From IMG/VR virus record IMGVR_UViG_3300044678_001943, positions 1 to 20,322 of that record: a stretch of DNA of 20,322 bases. One strand, given 5' to 3'. The translations under genes and the position numbers were made by a program. The notes below the pieces were generated by a model. It saw only the letters and a program-made list of their open reading frames with translations. It had not been told where the DNA came from and made no database searches. Positions 12,365-19,402 of this stretch are shown here, one piece after another; the stretch's first letter is position 1; each line of letters begins with the position of its first letter. This stretch comes from a virus.

Positions 12365-12533
12365 GAACGGCCGCCCGATCCGGCTCGAGGAAGGCGTCCC
12401 GGGTTACCCGCGGATGCACCACCTTGCGATCCACCGCGCATGCGACCGCTTCCTTGAGGGCCGCGGGCTGGCCACGGTCAGCGCCGCGCGCCGAAACACC
12501 TGGCTTTTCGGTAAGTCAAGGAGGGCAAAATGA
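12354..12533 (+). CDS. Small basic hypothetical protein (59 aa)
   Basis: I start at 12354 (M-H-A-K-N-G-R-P-I-R-L), where AGGAGG lies at ideal distance, rather than at the in-frame codon at 12330. The protein is rich in Arg and His (Y-P-R-M-H-H-L-A-I-H-R-A-C-D) with a basic C-terminus. No family recognised. The stop overlaps the next ATG (ATGA), preceded by AAGGAGGG. Confidence 0.6.
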   Translation: MHAKNGRPIRLEEGVPGYPRMHHLAIHRACDRFLEGRGLATVSAARRNTWLFGKSRRAK

Positions 12534-12781
12534 TGGTGCCCGATTTGGTGGTCGGCGAGGTCGGCTTCGGCAACAACTTCAGCTCCTCTGCGGAGCTGGA
12601 GTTCCTCCGCAATGAGGACCGGCGCCTCGCTGCGGAGATCAAAGACCTGCAGGCCGAGAACCGCGAGCTGATCAAGCGCGCCAACCGGCTCAAGCGCGCG
12701 CTTGTGCGCTGCGCCGCGCTGTCCGAAGAAGTCTCCAACGAAAAACACGAAGCCCTGCTCATGGCAGACCAGCCACTATGA
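12530..12781 (+). CDS. Coiled-coil protein (83 aa)
   Basis: After a short hydrophobic start (M-M-V-P-D-L-V-V-G-E-V-G-F) the protein forms one long charged helix (L-A-A-E-I-K-D-L-Q-A-E-N-R-E-L-I) with leucine/asparagine spacing typical of a coiled coil. Strong ribosome site AAGGAGGG, ATGA overlaps on both sides. No specific function. Confidence 0.65.
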   Translation: MMVPDLVVGEVGFGNNFSSSAELEFLRNEDRRLAAEIKDLQAENRELIKRANRLKRALVRCAALSEEVSNEKHEALLMADQPL

Positions 12782-12954
12782 GCGCTGGCAAGGGCGACAG
12801 TCCGCGTCCGGTAAATGGCCCAAAATACCGGGCCAATTACGACCGCATTTTTTCGCCAAAAACATCCAAAAAACCCTTGATTCCCATGCCAACATACGCC
12901 AACATTTGCCTACAGATCACGCCACGACAGAAAGCCGTAAAACGTCATGGCTAA
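12778..12954 (+). CDS. Conserved small phage protein of unknown function (58 aa)
   Basis: The N-terminal pattern S-A-G-K-G-D-S-P-R-P-V-N-G, followed by Y-R-A-N-Y-D-R-I-F, is one I recognise as recurring in many unrelated phages ('KGDxPRPVN…YDxIF'), with no known function. The family usually ends soon after this motif; here about 30 further residues follow. The bases encoding that extension contain the TGCCAA operator repeats, so the extension may exist because regulatory DNA is embedded in the gene. The start overlaps the preceding stop (ATGA). Confidence 0.75.
   Translation: MSAGKGDSPRPVNGPKYRANYDRIFSPKTSKKPLIPMPTYANICLQITPRQKAVKRHG
12854..12912 (+). promoter_or_regulatory. Distant operator array before the helicase gene cluster
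   Basis: TGCCAA (12887), CGCCAA (12897) and TGCCTA (12907) repeat every 10 bp with the same layout as 5181-5206. Weaker copies CGCCAA (12854) and ATCCAA (12864) lie upstream, again 10 bp apart. The 23-bp offset from 12864 to 12887 equals that between blocks in the switch region (4909 to 4932). It probably allows the immunity regulator to control 12947 onward. Confidence 0.55.
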
Positions 12955-13159
12955 CCACGAGCACCAACCACCACCGCCACCCGAACATTACATCACGCCA
13001 TGGCTCGAAGAATCATTTCGCTTAGTCGACGCAGCCTGCGACCGCTGGGAACGTCGCCGCGCGCAGCTCGCCCGGAGGAAAAAAGAAAATGAGCGTCAGC
13101 GAACTCACACTCTTCAGCCTGCTGATCGGGACGCTGGTTCTGATTGTCATAATGTTTAG
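12947..13159 (+). CDS. Small hypothetical protein (70 aa)
   Basis: It starts M-A-N-H-E-H-Q-P-P-P-P-P-E-H-Y, overlapping the preceding stop by 8 bp, and continues with a helical basic part (R-W-E-R-R-R-A-Q-L-A-R-R-K-K-E-N). Its last 24 codons overlap the following membrane-protein gene in another frame, so the C-terminus may be unconstrained. No family recognised. Confidence 0.5.
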   Translation: MANHEHQPPPPPEHYITPWLEESFRLVDAACDRWERRRAQLARRKKENERQRTHTLQPADRDAGSDCHNV

Positions 13160-13187
13160 CGATGACAACGACGGAGGACACGCCTAA
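13089..13187 (+). CDS. Tiny single-span membrane protein (32 aa)
   Basis: M-S-V-S-E-L-T-L-F is followed by a hydrophobic stretch L-L-I-G-T-L-V-L-I-V-I-M-F and an acidic tail F-S-D-D-N-D. This is one short transmembrane helix. GGAGG lies about 12 nt before the ATG, and its stop directly abuts the helicase ATG. Similar very small membrane proteins occur in this early region at 5211, 16518 and 17046. Confidence 0.5.
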   Translation: MSVSELTLFSLLIGTLVLIVIMFSDDNDGGHA

Positions 13188-14570
13188 ATGAAACGCACTG
13201 TTCCCCAATCGTCCGCCACCGAGTGCGCCGTGCTCGGAAGCCTCATGGCCGAGCCGAATCTCATCGATGAAGTGAGCGGCCTCCACCCTGACCTATTCTT
13301 TACGCCGGCGCACCGGCTGGTCTTCGAGACCATCACCGAAGTCCGCGCGTCCGGCGGCACACCCAACGTCATCGCCGTGACTCAGCGCATCGATGCCGCG
13401 CACAAGCTCAACTCGGTCGGCGGCGCCGGCGCCCTGACTGAGATGCTTGGCAACTCCGCGGGCGGCCCCGCCGCAGTCGAGTACCACGCGCAGACATTGC
13501 GCGACCTCCACGCCCGCCGCCGCATCATCGACGCCTCGGTCGCCATGCAAGCCGCCGCCCAGGACATGGCCGCGGACGCCGACAGCGTCTTGCAGCAGGC
13601 CGGCGAGAGCGTCCTCAGTCTTTCCCTCACCACCGCCACCGACAGCATGCGCGCACCGAGCGCAATTGTCCCGGGCCTCCTCGACGAGCTGGAGGCGCTC
13701 ATGTCCGGCGGCAAAAAGCTCGGCCTACAGACCGGCATCCGCGACCTCGACCAGGTCACCGGCGGTCTTCGCGGAGGACAGCTCACGATTGTCGCCGGTC
13801 GCCCCGCCATGGGCAAATCGGCACTCATGCTCAACATGGCCGACAACATGAGTCGCCGCGGCGTCCCGGTCGTTTACTTCAGCCTTGAGATGCCTGCCAA
13901 CGAACTCGCCGCGCGCGTTGTTTTAAGCCGCGCCGAAACCAACACCGAGATCATTCGCAACGGCTTTCTTACCGCATCAATGAAGAGCCGGATCATGGAT
14001 GCCGCCACGCAATTCAGCACCGAGCCGCTCTACGTTGATGACCGCGGCGGCCTCACGCTCCTTGACATCCGCGGGCGCGCACGCCTCGCCGTCCGCCGGT
14101 GGGGCGTGAAGTGTATCTTCGTTGATTACCTCCAGCTCGTCTCACACTCCGGCGCCCAGTCCCGCGAGAACGAAGTCGGCTTTGTCAGCCGCGGGTTGAA
14201 GGCCATGAGCATGGAGTTAGGTATTCCTGTCGTTGCCGCCGCTCAGGTCAACCGCCAAGCGGAAAACCGCAGCGACAACCGCCCAAAACTTAGCGACCTC
14301 CGCGAGTCCGGCAGCATCGAGCAAGACGCCGACATCGTAGCCTTAGTCCATCGTCCTTGTTACTACGCGGTCGCCGACCAAGAACCCGACCCGCAGGACG
14401 CCGAGTTGATCGTGGCCAAGCACCGCGCCGGCCGCACTGGCACGCTCAACCTTACTTGGCGTCCGAGCCTCACCCGCTTTGAAGGCACCGCACCAGTTGG
14501 CCGCACTAGCGACAGCGATGGCTCGGTTTACGCGCCGGACAAACAGCTTTGGGAGGCGCTCAATGAATAG
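13188..14570 (+). CDS. dnaB: Replicative DNA helicase, DnaB family
   Basis: This 460-residue protein is an ATP-dependent hexameric helicase that unwinds DNA at the phage fork. The N-terminal domain (about 8-105) matches DnaB N (E-C-A-V-L-G-S-L-M, H-R-L-V-F-E-T-I). A linker follows, then the RecA-like core: G-L-R-G-G-Q-L-T-I-V-A, Walker A G-R-P-A-M-G-K-S (204-211), F-S-L-E-M (231-235), Walker B I-F-V-D-Y-L-Q-L (310-317) and L-R-E-S-G-S-I-E-Q-D-A-D (371-382). The length is typical. The ATG directly follows the previous stop with GGAGG 10 nt upstream. With its own helicase the phage needs only host loader, primase and polymerase, since no polymerase gene is seen. Confidence 0.95.
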   Translation: MKRTVPQSSATECAVLGSLMAEPNLIDEVSGLHPDLFFTPAHRLVFETITEVRASGGTPNVIAVTQRIDAAHKLNSVGGAGALTEMLGNSAGGPAAVEYHAQTLRDLHARRRIIDASVAMQAAAQDMAADADSVLQQAGESVLSLSLTTATDSMRAPSAIVPGLLDELEALMSGGKKLGLQTGIRDLDQVTGGLRGGQLTIVAGRPAMGKSALMLNMADNMSRRGVPVVYFSLEMPANELAARVVLSRAETNTEIIRNGFLTASMKSRIMDAATQFSTEPLYVDDRGGLTLLDIRGRARLAVRRWGVKCIFVDYLQLVSHSGAQSRENEVGFVSRGLKAMSMELGIPVVAAAQVNRQAENRSDNRPKLSDLRESGSIEQDADIVALVHRPCYYAVADQEPDPQDAELIVAKHRAGRTGTLNLTWRPSLTRFEGTAPVGRTSDSDGSVYAPDKQLWEALNE

Positions 14571-14922
14571 CCGCGCGAAAGGCGCCCGCGGAGAGCGCAT
14601 GTGGCGCGATGAGCTGCGCGAAGCCTTCGGCGACTCCGGCATCCGCCGCGGTCAGCAGTTCAGCGGCCTCGGCGACTCGCCCGATGTGGTCTGCCCGTGC
14701 CTCCCCGACTTCCACTGGGAGGTCAAATTTTGCCAAGTCGTGAAGATCCGCGACTGGATGGCCCAAGCCATCCGCGATGCCAAGGCCAAGCTCTTCCCGG
14801 TCGTCGCCCACAAGCGCAACGGCGAGGAGTGGTTCATCACGCTCCGCGCGCAGGACTTCCTCACCATCCTTCGCCGCTCCGATTTTCTAGTCCCAACACA
14901 AAACCAACAACCAACCACATAA
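14563..14922 (+). CDS. PD-(D/E)XK nuclease, Holliday-junction-resolvase-like (119 aa)
   Basis: I start at 14563, overlapping the helicase stop by 8 bp with GGGAGG 8 nt upstream, instead of a codon deep inside the helicase gene. Catalytic layout: G-A-R-G-E-R with Glu11, S-P-D-V-V with Asp41, then W-E-V-K with Glu53 and Lys55, followed by W-M-A-Q-A. This is the small resolvase/VRR-NUC-like PD-(D/E)XK pattern. It probably cuts branched intermediates before packaging; that role is inferred from size and neighbours. Confidence 0.75.
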   Translation: MNSRAKGARGERMWRDELREAFGDSGIRRGQQFSGLGDSPDVVCPCLPDFHWEVKFCQVVKIRDWMAQAIRDAKAKLFPVVAHKRNGEEWFITLRAQDFLTILRRSDFLVPTQNQQPTT

Positions 14923-14927
14923 CATCC

Positions 14928-15500
14928 ATGCCAAACACGACACTAACCACACCCGCGGGCATTGCTCGCTATCCCAACCTCAACCGCGCCGACACCAAGT
15001 TCGACGAAATTGGGGTCTACAAAGTCAACCTTGAGCTGTCCGCGGAGGACGCCAAGCCGTTCATCGATGATGTCGAAGCAATCCTCGCTGAGTTTGTCGC
15101 CGACAAAAAGCGCGAGCTGAAGAAGGACAAGCTCAAGATGCACGCTGCGCCTTGGGAAGAAAATGACGGCCTCGTCCAGCTCAAGCTCAAGGTCAAAGCC
15201 ATCGGCAAGACCAAGGCCGGCGAAGAGTATTCCCGCCAGCCGAAACTCTTCGGCGCTGACGGCCAGCCGCTTGAAGCCAATGTTGGTGGCGGCTCCAAGA
15301 TCAAAGTCGCTGTCGTGCCCTACGCCTGGTACACGGCCAGCCTCGGCGCTGGCATCACGCTGCAGCCGAAGGCGGTGCAGGTGCTTGAACTAGTCACTTG
15401 GGGAGATGGCGGCAGCGCTGCCAGCTACGGCTTCGACGTTTCGGAAGCCAAGACCACCGCACGCAAGACCGGCACCGACGACGAAGAGATCACCTGGTAA
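14928..15500 (+). CDS. Single-stranded DNA-binding protein, T7 gp2.5-like (190 aa)
   Basis: I start at 14928 (M-P-N-T-T-L-T-T-P), because the longer frame lies inside the resolvase gene. The pattern T-P-A-G-I-A-R-Y-P-N-L-N, D-T-K-F-D-E-I-G-V-Y-K-V-N-L is that of podovirus SSBs related to T7 gp2.5. The end T-D-D-E-E-I-T-W is an acidic tail with a terminal aromatic residue, the usual protein-interaction tail. Family members also anneal DNA. With the exonuclease directly downstream, it could replace a Beta/RecT annealase. Confidence 0.85.
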   Translation: MPNTTLTTPAGIARYPNLNRADTKFDEIGVYKVNLELSAEDAKPFIDDVEAILAEFVADKKRELKKDKLKMHAAPWEENDGLVQLKLKVKAIGKTKAGEEYSRQPKLFGADGQPLEANVGGGSKIKVAVVPYAWYTASLGAGITLQPKAVQVLELVTWGDGGSAASYGFDVSEAKTTARKTGTDDEEITW

Positions 15501-15505
15501 CCCTC

Positions 15506-16273
15506 ATGCCAGCCAAAAACACCACACGCAAACCGAGCACCAAGGGCAAGGCGGCGAAAGCCGCCAAGCCCGCGGAGCCGGATCGCTTCACCGAGGACGG
15601 ACGCAAAATCGTACGCCTCGAGAAGACCCGCGCACACCAGAAGTATCCGCTCAAAGACGGCACCGACGTTCCCGGCGCCAGCACCATCGCCAAGATCGGT
15701 GAGGACAGCAGCGGGTTGATCCACTGGGCCTGGAAGCTCGGCATGGAGGGCCAAGACTACCGCAAAGTGCGCGACAAGGCCGCCGACATCGGGACCATCG
15801 CCCACTTCCTCATTGAGTGCTTCCTGCACAACCACGTTGCCGACCTCTCTGAGTTCAGCCCCGCAGATGTTGAGAAGGCGACCATCGCGTTCAACAACTT
15901 CAAGCGCTGGTGGGATGACGAAGGTCTCACCGTCATCGAGCCGGAAGTGCAACTCGTCTCCGAGCAGTTCCTATTTGGCGGCACCATCGATGCACCCAGC
16001 CGCGACCGTGACGGCAAGATCGTCCTCCTCGACTGGAAGACATCCAAAGCCATTGTCGGCGCGCACAAGATCCAGTTGGCCGGCTACGAGCAACTCTGGA
16101 ACGAGAACCGCCCGGACATGAAGGTCCAGCGCCGCGGCATCGTCCGCATCGGCAAGGAGTCGCCGGATGACTTCGAGGTGTCGTGGATCTTTTCCGCAGA
16201 ACCCCTGTGGGAAAACTTCAAGGCCCGCCTCGCACTCCACTACGCCAACCTCCGGCTCAAGAAAGCCGCCTAA
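15506..16273 (+). CDS. PD-(D/E)XK exonuclease, RecB/Cas4-like (255 aa)
   Basis: I choose the ATG at 15506, after the SSB stop. A basic disordered N-terminus is followed by the nuclease core: I-A-H-F-L-I-E with His100, F-G-G-T-I-D-A with Asp162, V-L-L-D-W-K-T-S with Asp176 and Lys178, and the Q-L-A-G-Y motif (Gln190, Tyr194). This is the complete RecB-type motif set. It probably resects DNA ends in recombination together with the SSB, as Red-alpha does with Beta. No Fe-S cysteine cluster is apparent, unlike Cas4. Confidence 0.85.
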   Translation: MPAKNTTRKPSTKGKAAKAAKPAEPDRFTEDGRKIVRLEKTRAHQKYPLKDGTDVPGASTIAKIGEDSSGLIHWAWKLGMEGQDYRKVRDKAADIGTIAHFLIECFLHNHVADLSEFSPADVEKATIAFNNFKRWWDDEGLTVIEPEVQLVSEQFLFGGTIDAPSRDRDGKIVLLDWKTSKAIVGAHKIQLAGYEQLWNENRPDMKVQRRGIVRIGKESPDDFEVSWIFSAEPLWENFKARLALHYANLRLKKAA

Positions 16274-16521
16274 TGCCCCCACGCAGAACCATAGCCATCG
16301 TCCGAAAGAAACTCGGCCGCGAAAAAGCGGACGGCATGACCATGGGCGACGGCAAAGTCTATATCGATCCGCGTCAATCCGGCGCGGACGAGCTGGACAC
16401 GGTTCTGCATGAGCTGCTGCACCATGTCTGCCCTGACATGAGCGAAGAAGCAGTTGCCGAGAGGTCCGCCACGATGGCGAGGTCGATGTGGAAGGATAAA
16501 TGGAGGCGCGTCCACGAATGA
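16273..16521 (+). CDS. Small HExxH zincin-like protein (82 aa)
   Basis: The ATG shares one base with the exonuclease stop. H-E-L-L-H-H at about residues 46-51 is a zinc-protease-type HExxH motif, followed by A-V-A-E-R that could give a third ligand Glu. The strand before it (K-V-Y-I-D-P) and the size fit small phage metallopeptidase-like proteins. It may be a minimal protease acting on a regulator; activity is unproven. Confidence 0.65.
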   Translation: MPPRRTIAIVRKKLGREKADGMTMGDGKVYIDPRQSGADELDTVLHELLHHVCPDMSEEAVAERSATMARSMWKDKWRRVHE

Positions 16522-16637
16522 CCGCTGCCGGCTACATCCTCATCGGCCTTGCCTTGGGCGTAGTGCTTGGCGCCCTAGCAGCCTACGGCGGCATGTTCGC
16601 CTGGGCCATCCGCTACGGAAACAACGAAGAAGAATAA
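16518..16637 (+). CDS. Tiny membrane protein (39 aa)
   Basis: One hydrophobic helix, Y-I-L-I-G-L-A-L-G-V-V-L-G-A-L-A-A-Y, is followed by a short polar, acidic end N-N-E-E-E. The ATG overlaps the previous stop (ATGA). The Gly-rich helix could oligomerise, as small holins or pinholins do, but its place in the early region argues against a lysis role. Confidence 0.55.
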   Translation: MTAAGYILIGLALGVVLGALAAYGGMFAWAIRYGNNEEE

Positions 16638-16639
16638 TT

Positions 16640-16795
16640 ATGAAACAACCCGCAGGACTCTACGCAAACATCCACGCCAAGAAAGCCCGCATCGCCGCCG
16701 GAAGCGGTGAGCGCATGCGCAAACCCGGTTCCGCCGGCGCTCCGACCGCCAAAGCCTTCCGCGCATCCGCCAAGACCGCCAAAGCGCGCCGATGA
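16640..16795 (+). CDS. Conserved small basic phage protein (GLYANIHAK family, 51 aa)
   Basis: The pattern G-L-Y-A-N-I-H-A-K, R-I-A-A-G-S-G-E-R-M-R-K-P-G-S, G-A-P-T-A-K-A-F is one I recognise from many phage genomes (I believe filed as DUF6321); its function is unknown. The whole protein is basic and may bind nucleic acid. The ATG at 16640 is the first codon of the conserved part; longer in-frame extensions lie in other genes. Confidence 0.8.
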   Translation: MKQPAGLYANIHAKKARIAAGSGERMRKPGSAGAPTAKAFRASAKTAKARR

Positions 16796-17049
16796 CCTCC
16801 ACGACGGAAATCATCACCTTCCTCCGCGAGTTTAACCGCTGGCGCCGCGGCGATGACAGCATCCCGCAGCCGCAGCCGGGAAAGGTCGGCGAAGCTATCG
16901 ACGCAGCGTGTGCGCACATTGAGCGCCTTGAGCAGGAGCTGCGCGAGGCCAGAAGGATCGCCAACGAAATGAGCGAATCCAACGAGGTGCTGTTGGCCGA
17001 CCTGCACTACACTCGACAAGACTTAAAAGAGGCGCTCAACAAGCGATGA
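16792..17049 (+). CDS. Coiled-coil hypothetical protein (85 aa)
   Basis: ATGA overlaps on both sides place it firmly in the operon. The N-terminus (I-I-T-F-L-R-E-F-N-R-W-R-R-G) is followed by a long helix (I-E-R-L-E-Q-E-L-R-E-A-R-R-I-A-N-E-M). Small phage proteins with this 'F-L-x-x-x-N-x-W-R-R-G' start followed by a coiled coil are frequent; no function is known. Confidence 0.65.
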   Translation: MTSTTEIITFLREFNRWRRGDDSIPQPQPGKVGEAIDAACAHIERLEQELREARRIANEMSESNEVLLADLHYTRQDLKEALNKR

Positions 17050-17201
17050 CATCCGGCGCCCTCATCGCCTTGGTCGGATTGATCTATTTCACGGTCGCCA
17101 TCGACCTCGGCCTCATCCAGCACCGCTACTGGCATAGTCTGATTTGGTTTGGCTATGCGGTGGCTCAGATCGGGCTATGGAGAGTAACCATTTATGACTA
17201 A
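17046..17201 (+). CDS. Small membrane protein with two hydrophobic stretches (51 aa)
   Basis: Hydrophobic segments G-A-L-I-A-L-V-G-L-I-Y-F-T-V-A and W-F-G-Y-A-V-A-Q-I-G-L-W are separated by L-I-Q-H-R-Y-W-H-S, suggesting a helical hairpin. The start overlaps the previous stop (ATGA), and its last codons overlap the next gene by 8 bp. Function unknown. Confidence 0.55.
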   Translation: MTSGALIALVGLIYFTVAIDLGLIQHRYWHSLIWFGYAVAQIGLWRVTIYD

Positions 17202-17349
17202 CTTCAGCATTCTCACGCCCGAAATCGCTGAAATCGACAAAACCATCACGCTGCTCAAGAGCAAGCGCGAGAAACTTGTCGCTAAAGAAGCGAAGAAAAA
17301 AGCGGACGCGCTTTGCGCCGAGATGCGCAAGCGCAAACAATCAAAATGA
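17194..17349 (+). CDS. Small charged helical protein (51 aa)
   Basis: The protein starts M-T-N-F-S-I-L-T-P-E-I-A-E and continues as a lysine-rich helix (L-L-K-S-K-R-E-K-L-V-A-K-E-A-K). A GGAGAG ribosome site lies upstream at about 17178-17183. ATGA overlap with the next gene. No family recognised. Confidence 0.55.
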   Translation: MTNFSILTPEIAEIDKTITLLKSKREKLVAKEAKKKADALCAEMRKRKQSK

Positions 17350-17471
17350 CTTTAATTGACGGCTCAAGCGGGTTCTTGCCGCGGTTCATGTGGTGTGGCC
17401 GCGCGGACATTCCGGGGATGCCCAGCTCCAGCGCGCAAGACGACTGGGGCGCCGTCACTATTTTCCAATGA
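17346..17471 (+). CDS. Tiny hypothetical protein (41 aa)
   Basis: The reading frame begins in an ATGA overlap and ends in another. It contains M-W-C-G-R-A-D-I-P-G-M-P and D-D-W-G-A-V. No family and no ribosome site beyond coupling. It is included because it bridges two coupled genes without a gap. Confidence 0.45.
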   Translation: MTLIDGSSGFLPRFMWCGRADIPGMPSSSAQDDWGAVTIFQ

Positions 17472-17671
17472 TCTCTTGGCCACCCCAAAACTTCCGCGTC
17501 GAAGTAGACGGCATCGGCACCTGCCGAGCGCTGTACGTTGTCACCCAGGGCGGCCTTGAGAACGACTACGTCACCGTCTGCCGCGAAGATAACGGCCGGT
17601 GGCTGACCGCGCGCATCGACCAGCTCGCCTGCGCGGAGAATCCGACTTTGGACATTTTGGGCGCTGGCTAG
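17468..17671 (+). CDS. Small hypothetical protein ending inside a palindrome (67 aa)
   Basis: The protein reads M-I-S-W-P-P-Q-N-F-R-V-E-V-D-G, then a probable small beta domain (C-R-A-L-Y-V-V-T-Q, Y-V-T-V-C-R-E, W-L-T-A-R). It is the last gene of the early/replication operon. Its stop codon (17669-17671) lies inside the left arm of the 35-bp inverted repeat, so the last four or five codons are part of a hairpin. Function unknown. Confidence 0.55.
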   Translation: MISWPPQNFRVEVDGIGTCRALYVVTQGGLENDYVTVCREDNGRWLTARIDQLACAENPTLDILGAG

Positions 17672-17731
17672 GCAATTCGTAACAACGGTCCTGGGGAGGA
17701 CCGTTGTTACGAATTGCCTAGCCAGCGCCCA
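17658..17731. repeat. Perfect inverted repeat, 35-bp arms with GGGG loop
   Basis: Bases 17658-17692 and 17697-17731 are exact reverse complements, separated only by GGGG. As RNA this gives an extremely stable 35-bp hairpin; as DNA, a potential cruciform. It covers the end of the last early gene and precedes terL. No clear T-run follows on the + strand (ATTTACATTTTAG). It may stop transcription, be cleaved by RNase III, mark a packaging site, or be an assembly or amplification artefact. Confidence 0.95.
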
Positions 17732-17741
17732 TTTACATTTT

Positions 17742-17779
17742 AGAGGAAGGAGCGCCGCGGAGTCGGCGCAGTGGAGTGA
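17742..17779 (+). promoter_or_regulatory. Hairpin-bridged ribosome binding site for terL
   Basis: AGAGGAAGGA (17742-17751) is too far from the GTG start at 17780 for normal use. Between them lies the hairpin GCGCCG / CGGCGC (17752-17757, 17764-17769). Folding removes 18 nt and leaves about 10 nt, near-ideal spacing. A weaker GGAG at 17773-17776 is too close to the start. Phage T4 has precedents for hairpin-bridged sites. Confidence 0.45.
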
Positions 17780-19402
17780 GTGAACGAACATCAGACACGG
17801 TTTAAGCCGTCGCCGCACCCTGTCATGCAGGTCGATCTCGACTTGCTCGAGAAACTGGGGCCGGACGAAGGCTGGAAATACTTAAAAACGAGGGAAGAAC
17901 TGATCGCCCGCGAGGCATCAGACCCGTTTCGCTATGGCTACATCCCGCCGGTGTGGAAGCGCGCGTCAGAGCTGCTTGAAAAGCACCGCGAGATCCTCGT
18001 CATGGGCGGAAACCGCAGCGGCAAGACCGAGTGGGCGGCCAAGGAGGTCATCAAGACTATGTATTCCAAGCCCGGGGCCGTTGTCTGGTGCTTTCAAACC
18101 ACTGCTCCGAACAGCATTGAGCTTCAGCAGCCGCGCATCTGGAAATACATGCCGCCGGAGTGGCGTAACGCGCGCAAAGGACAGGTCACCAACATCACCT
18201 ACAGCGTCAAGGGCGGATTTACTGAGGGAAAATTCGTTGCGCCGAACCAAAGCATCTGCGTGTTTCGTAATTACGCGCAAGATCCGAGCACAATTGAAGG
18301 TGGAGAGGTCGATTTCTGCCACGCAGACGAATTGGTGCCTCTTGATGTTTTAGAGACGTTGCGATTTCGCCTCGTAGACAGAAACGGCAAGTTGGCCGTC
18401 ACCTTCACCCCAGTGCAAGGCTGGTCGCCGACCGTGGCCGACTATTTGTCTGGCGCCAAGACCGTCACCGATACGGACGCCGAGCTGCTGCCCCTCAAAA
18501 ACGACAAAGGCGAGATCTCCGGCTACGACAAAGTGCCCATTGAGCAGATGAATCCGAAAGGTCGCCCGATCCTTTACTTCCACACCCAAAGCAATCCTTG
18601 GGCCGGCTGGTCTCGGATGAAAAAAGAGCTGCAGAGCGAGACGAAGGAAAAAATCCTCTGCCGCGCTTACGGCGTCCCAACCAAAGCCATCAGCGGCCGC
18701 TTTCCCTTGTTCAATCCCAAGGTCCACGTCATCCGCGCCTCGGATGTCCCGCAAGGCACCCGCTACCATTGGGTCGATCCGGCGTCTGGCAAAAACTGGG
18801 CGATGATTTGGACGGTGCATGACACTGCCGGCCGCATCGTTGTCTACCGCGAGTGGCCCGACCAAACGTCATACATAGAGGGCATTGGTTACGCCGGCGA
18901 GTGGGCGCTTCCCGATGGCAAGAAGCTCGACGGCAAGCCCGGACCCGCGCAGCAAGACTTCGGCTTCGGCCTTGAGCGCTACAAAGACGAGATCCTGCGC
19001 GTTGAAGGCGGCGAGGAAATCTTTGAGCGGTGGATGGATTCGCGTTATGGCAACGCCCGCACGCTCGGCAAGGAATCCCCAACGACCCTCATCGACGAGA
19101 TGGCCGACCTCGGCATGCTCTTCACGGCGACACCGGGCGACAGCATCGATGAGGGCGTCAGCATGATCAATGACGCCCTGTCATACAATCCCGAGAAGCC
19201 GGTGGACGCGCGCAACCAGCCGAAGCTGTACATCAGCGAAAACTGCAAAAATGTCATCTACGCCCTACAAACTTACACTGCGGCTGACGGTAAAAAGGGA
19301 GCAACCAAGGACTTCGTCGATCTGCTTCGTTACGTTTGCCTCTCCGACGCCATCAACGTCGAGGGTGACATCCTGCGCAGCCACGGAGGAGGCAGCTACT
19401 GA
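17780..19402 (+). CDS. terL: Terminase large subunit (packaging ATPase/nuclease)
   Basis: This 540-residue protein is the motor that cuts and translocates phage DNA into proheads. The ATPase domain has Walker A G-G-N-R-S-G-K-T (76-83), V-D-F-C-H-A-D-E (177-184) as Walker B with Glu184 as candidate catalytic residue, and A-V-T-F-T-P-V-Q-G-W at about 206-215 as motif III. The RNase-H-like nuclease starts around 328 with H-W-V-D-P-A-S-G-K-N-W (Asp333), and later acidic residues follow. The length is normal. GTG at 17780 is the first usable start after a stop; an internal ATG at 17825 is possible. It follows the palindrome directly, with no small subunit immediately upstream. Confidence 0.93.
   Translation: MNEHQTRFKPSPHPVMQVDLDLLEKLGPDEGWKYLKTREELIAREASDPFRYGYIPPVWKRASELLEKHREILVMGGNRSGKTEWAAKEVIKTMYSKPGAVVWCFQTTAPNSIELQQPRIWKYMPPEWRNARKGQVTNITYSVKGGFTEGKFVAPNQSICVFRNYAQDPSTIEGGEVDFCHADELVPLDVLETLRFRLVDRNGKLAVTFTPVQGWSPTVADYLSGAKTVTDTDAELLPLKNDKGEISGYDKVPIEQMNPKGRPILYFHTQSNPWAGWSRMKKELQSETKEKILCRAYGVPTKAISGRFPLFNPKVHVIRASDVPQGTRYHWVDPASGKNWAMIWTVHDTAGRIVVYREWPDQTSYIEGIGYAGEWALPDGKKLDGKPGPAQQDFGFGLERYKDEILRVEGGEEIFERWMDSRYGNARTLGKESPTTLIDEMADLGMLFTATPGDSIDEGVSMINDALSYNPEKPVDARNQPKLYISENCKNVIYALQTYTAADGKKGATKDFVDLLRYVCLSDAINVEGDILRSHGGGSY

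Noticed and set aside
18350-18865. A 171-codon minus-strand open frame
   Set aside because: It is the complement of terL coding sequence with no promoter, ribosome site or recognisable domain.
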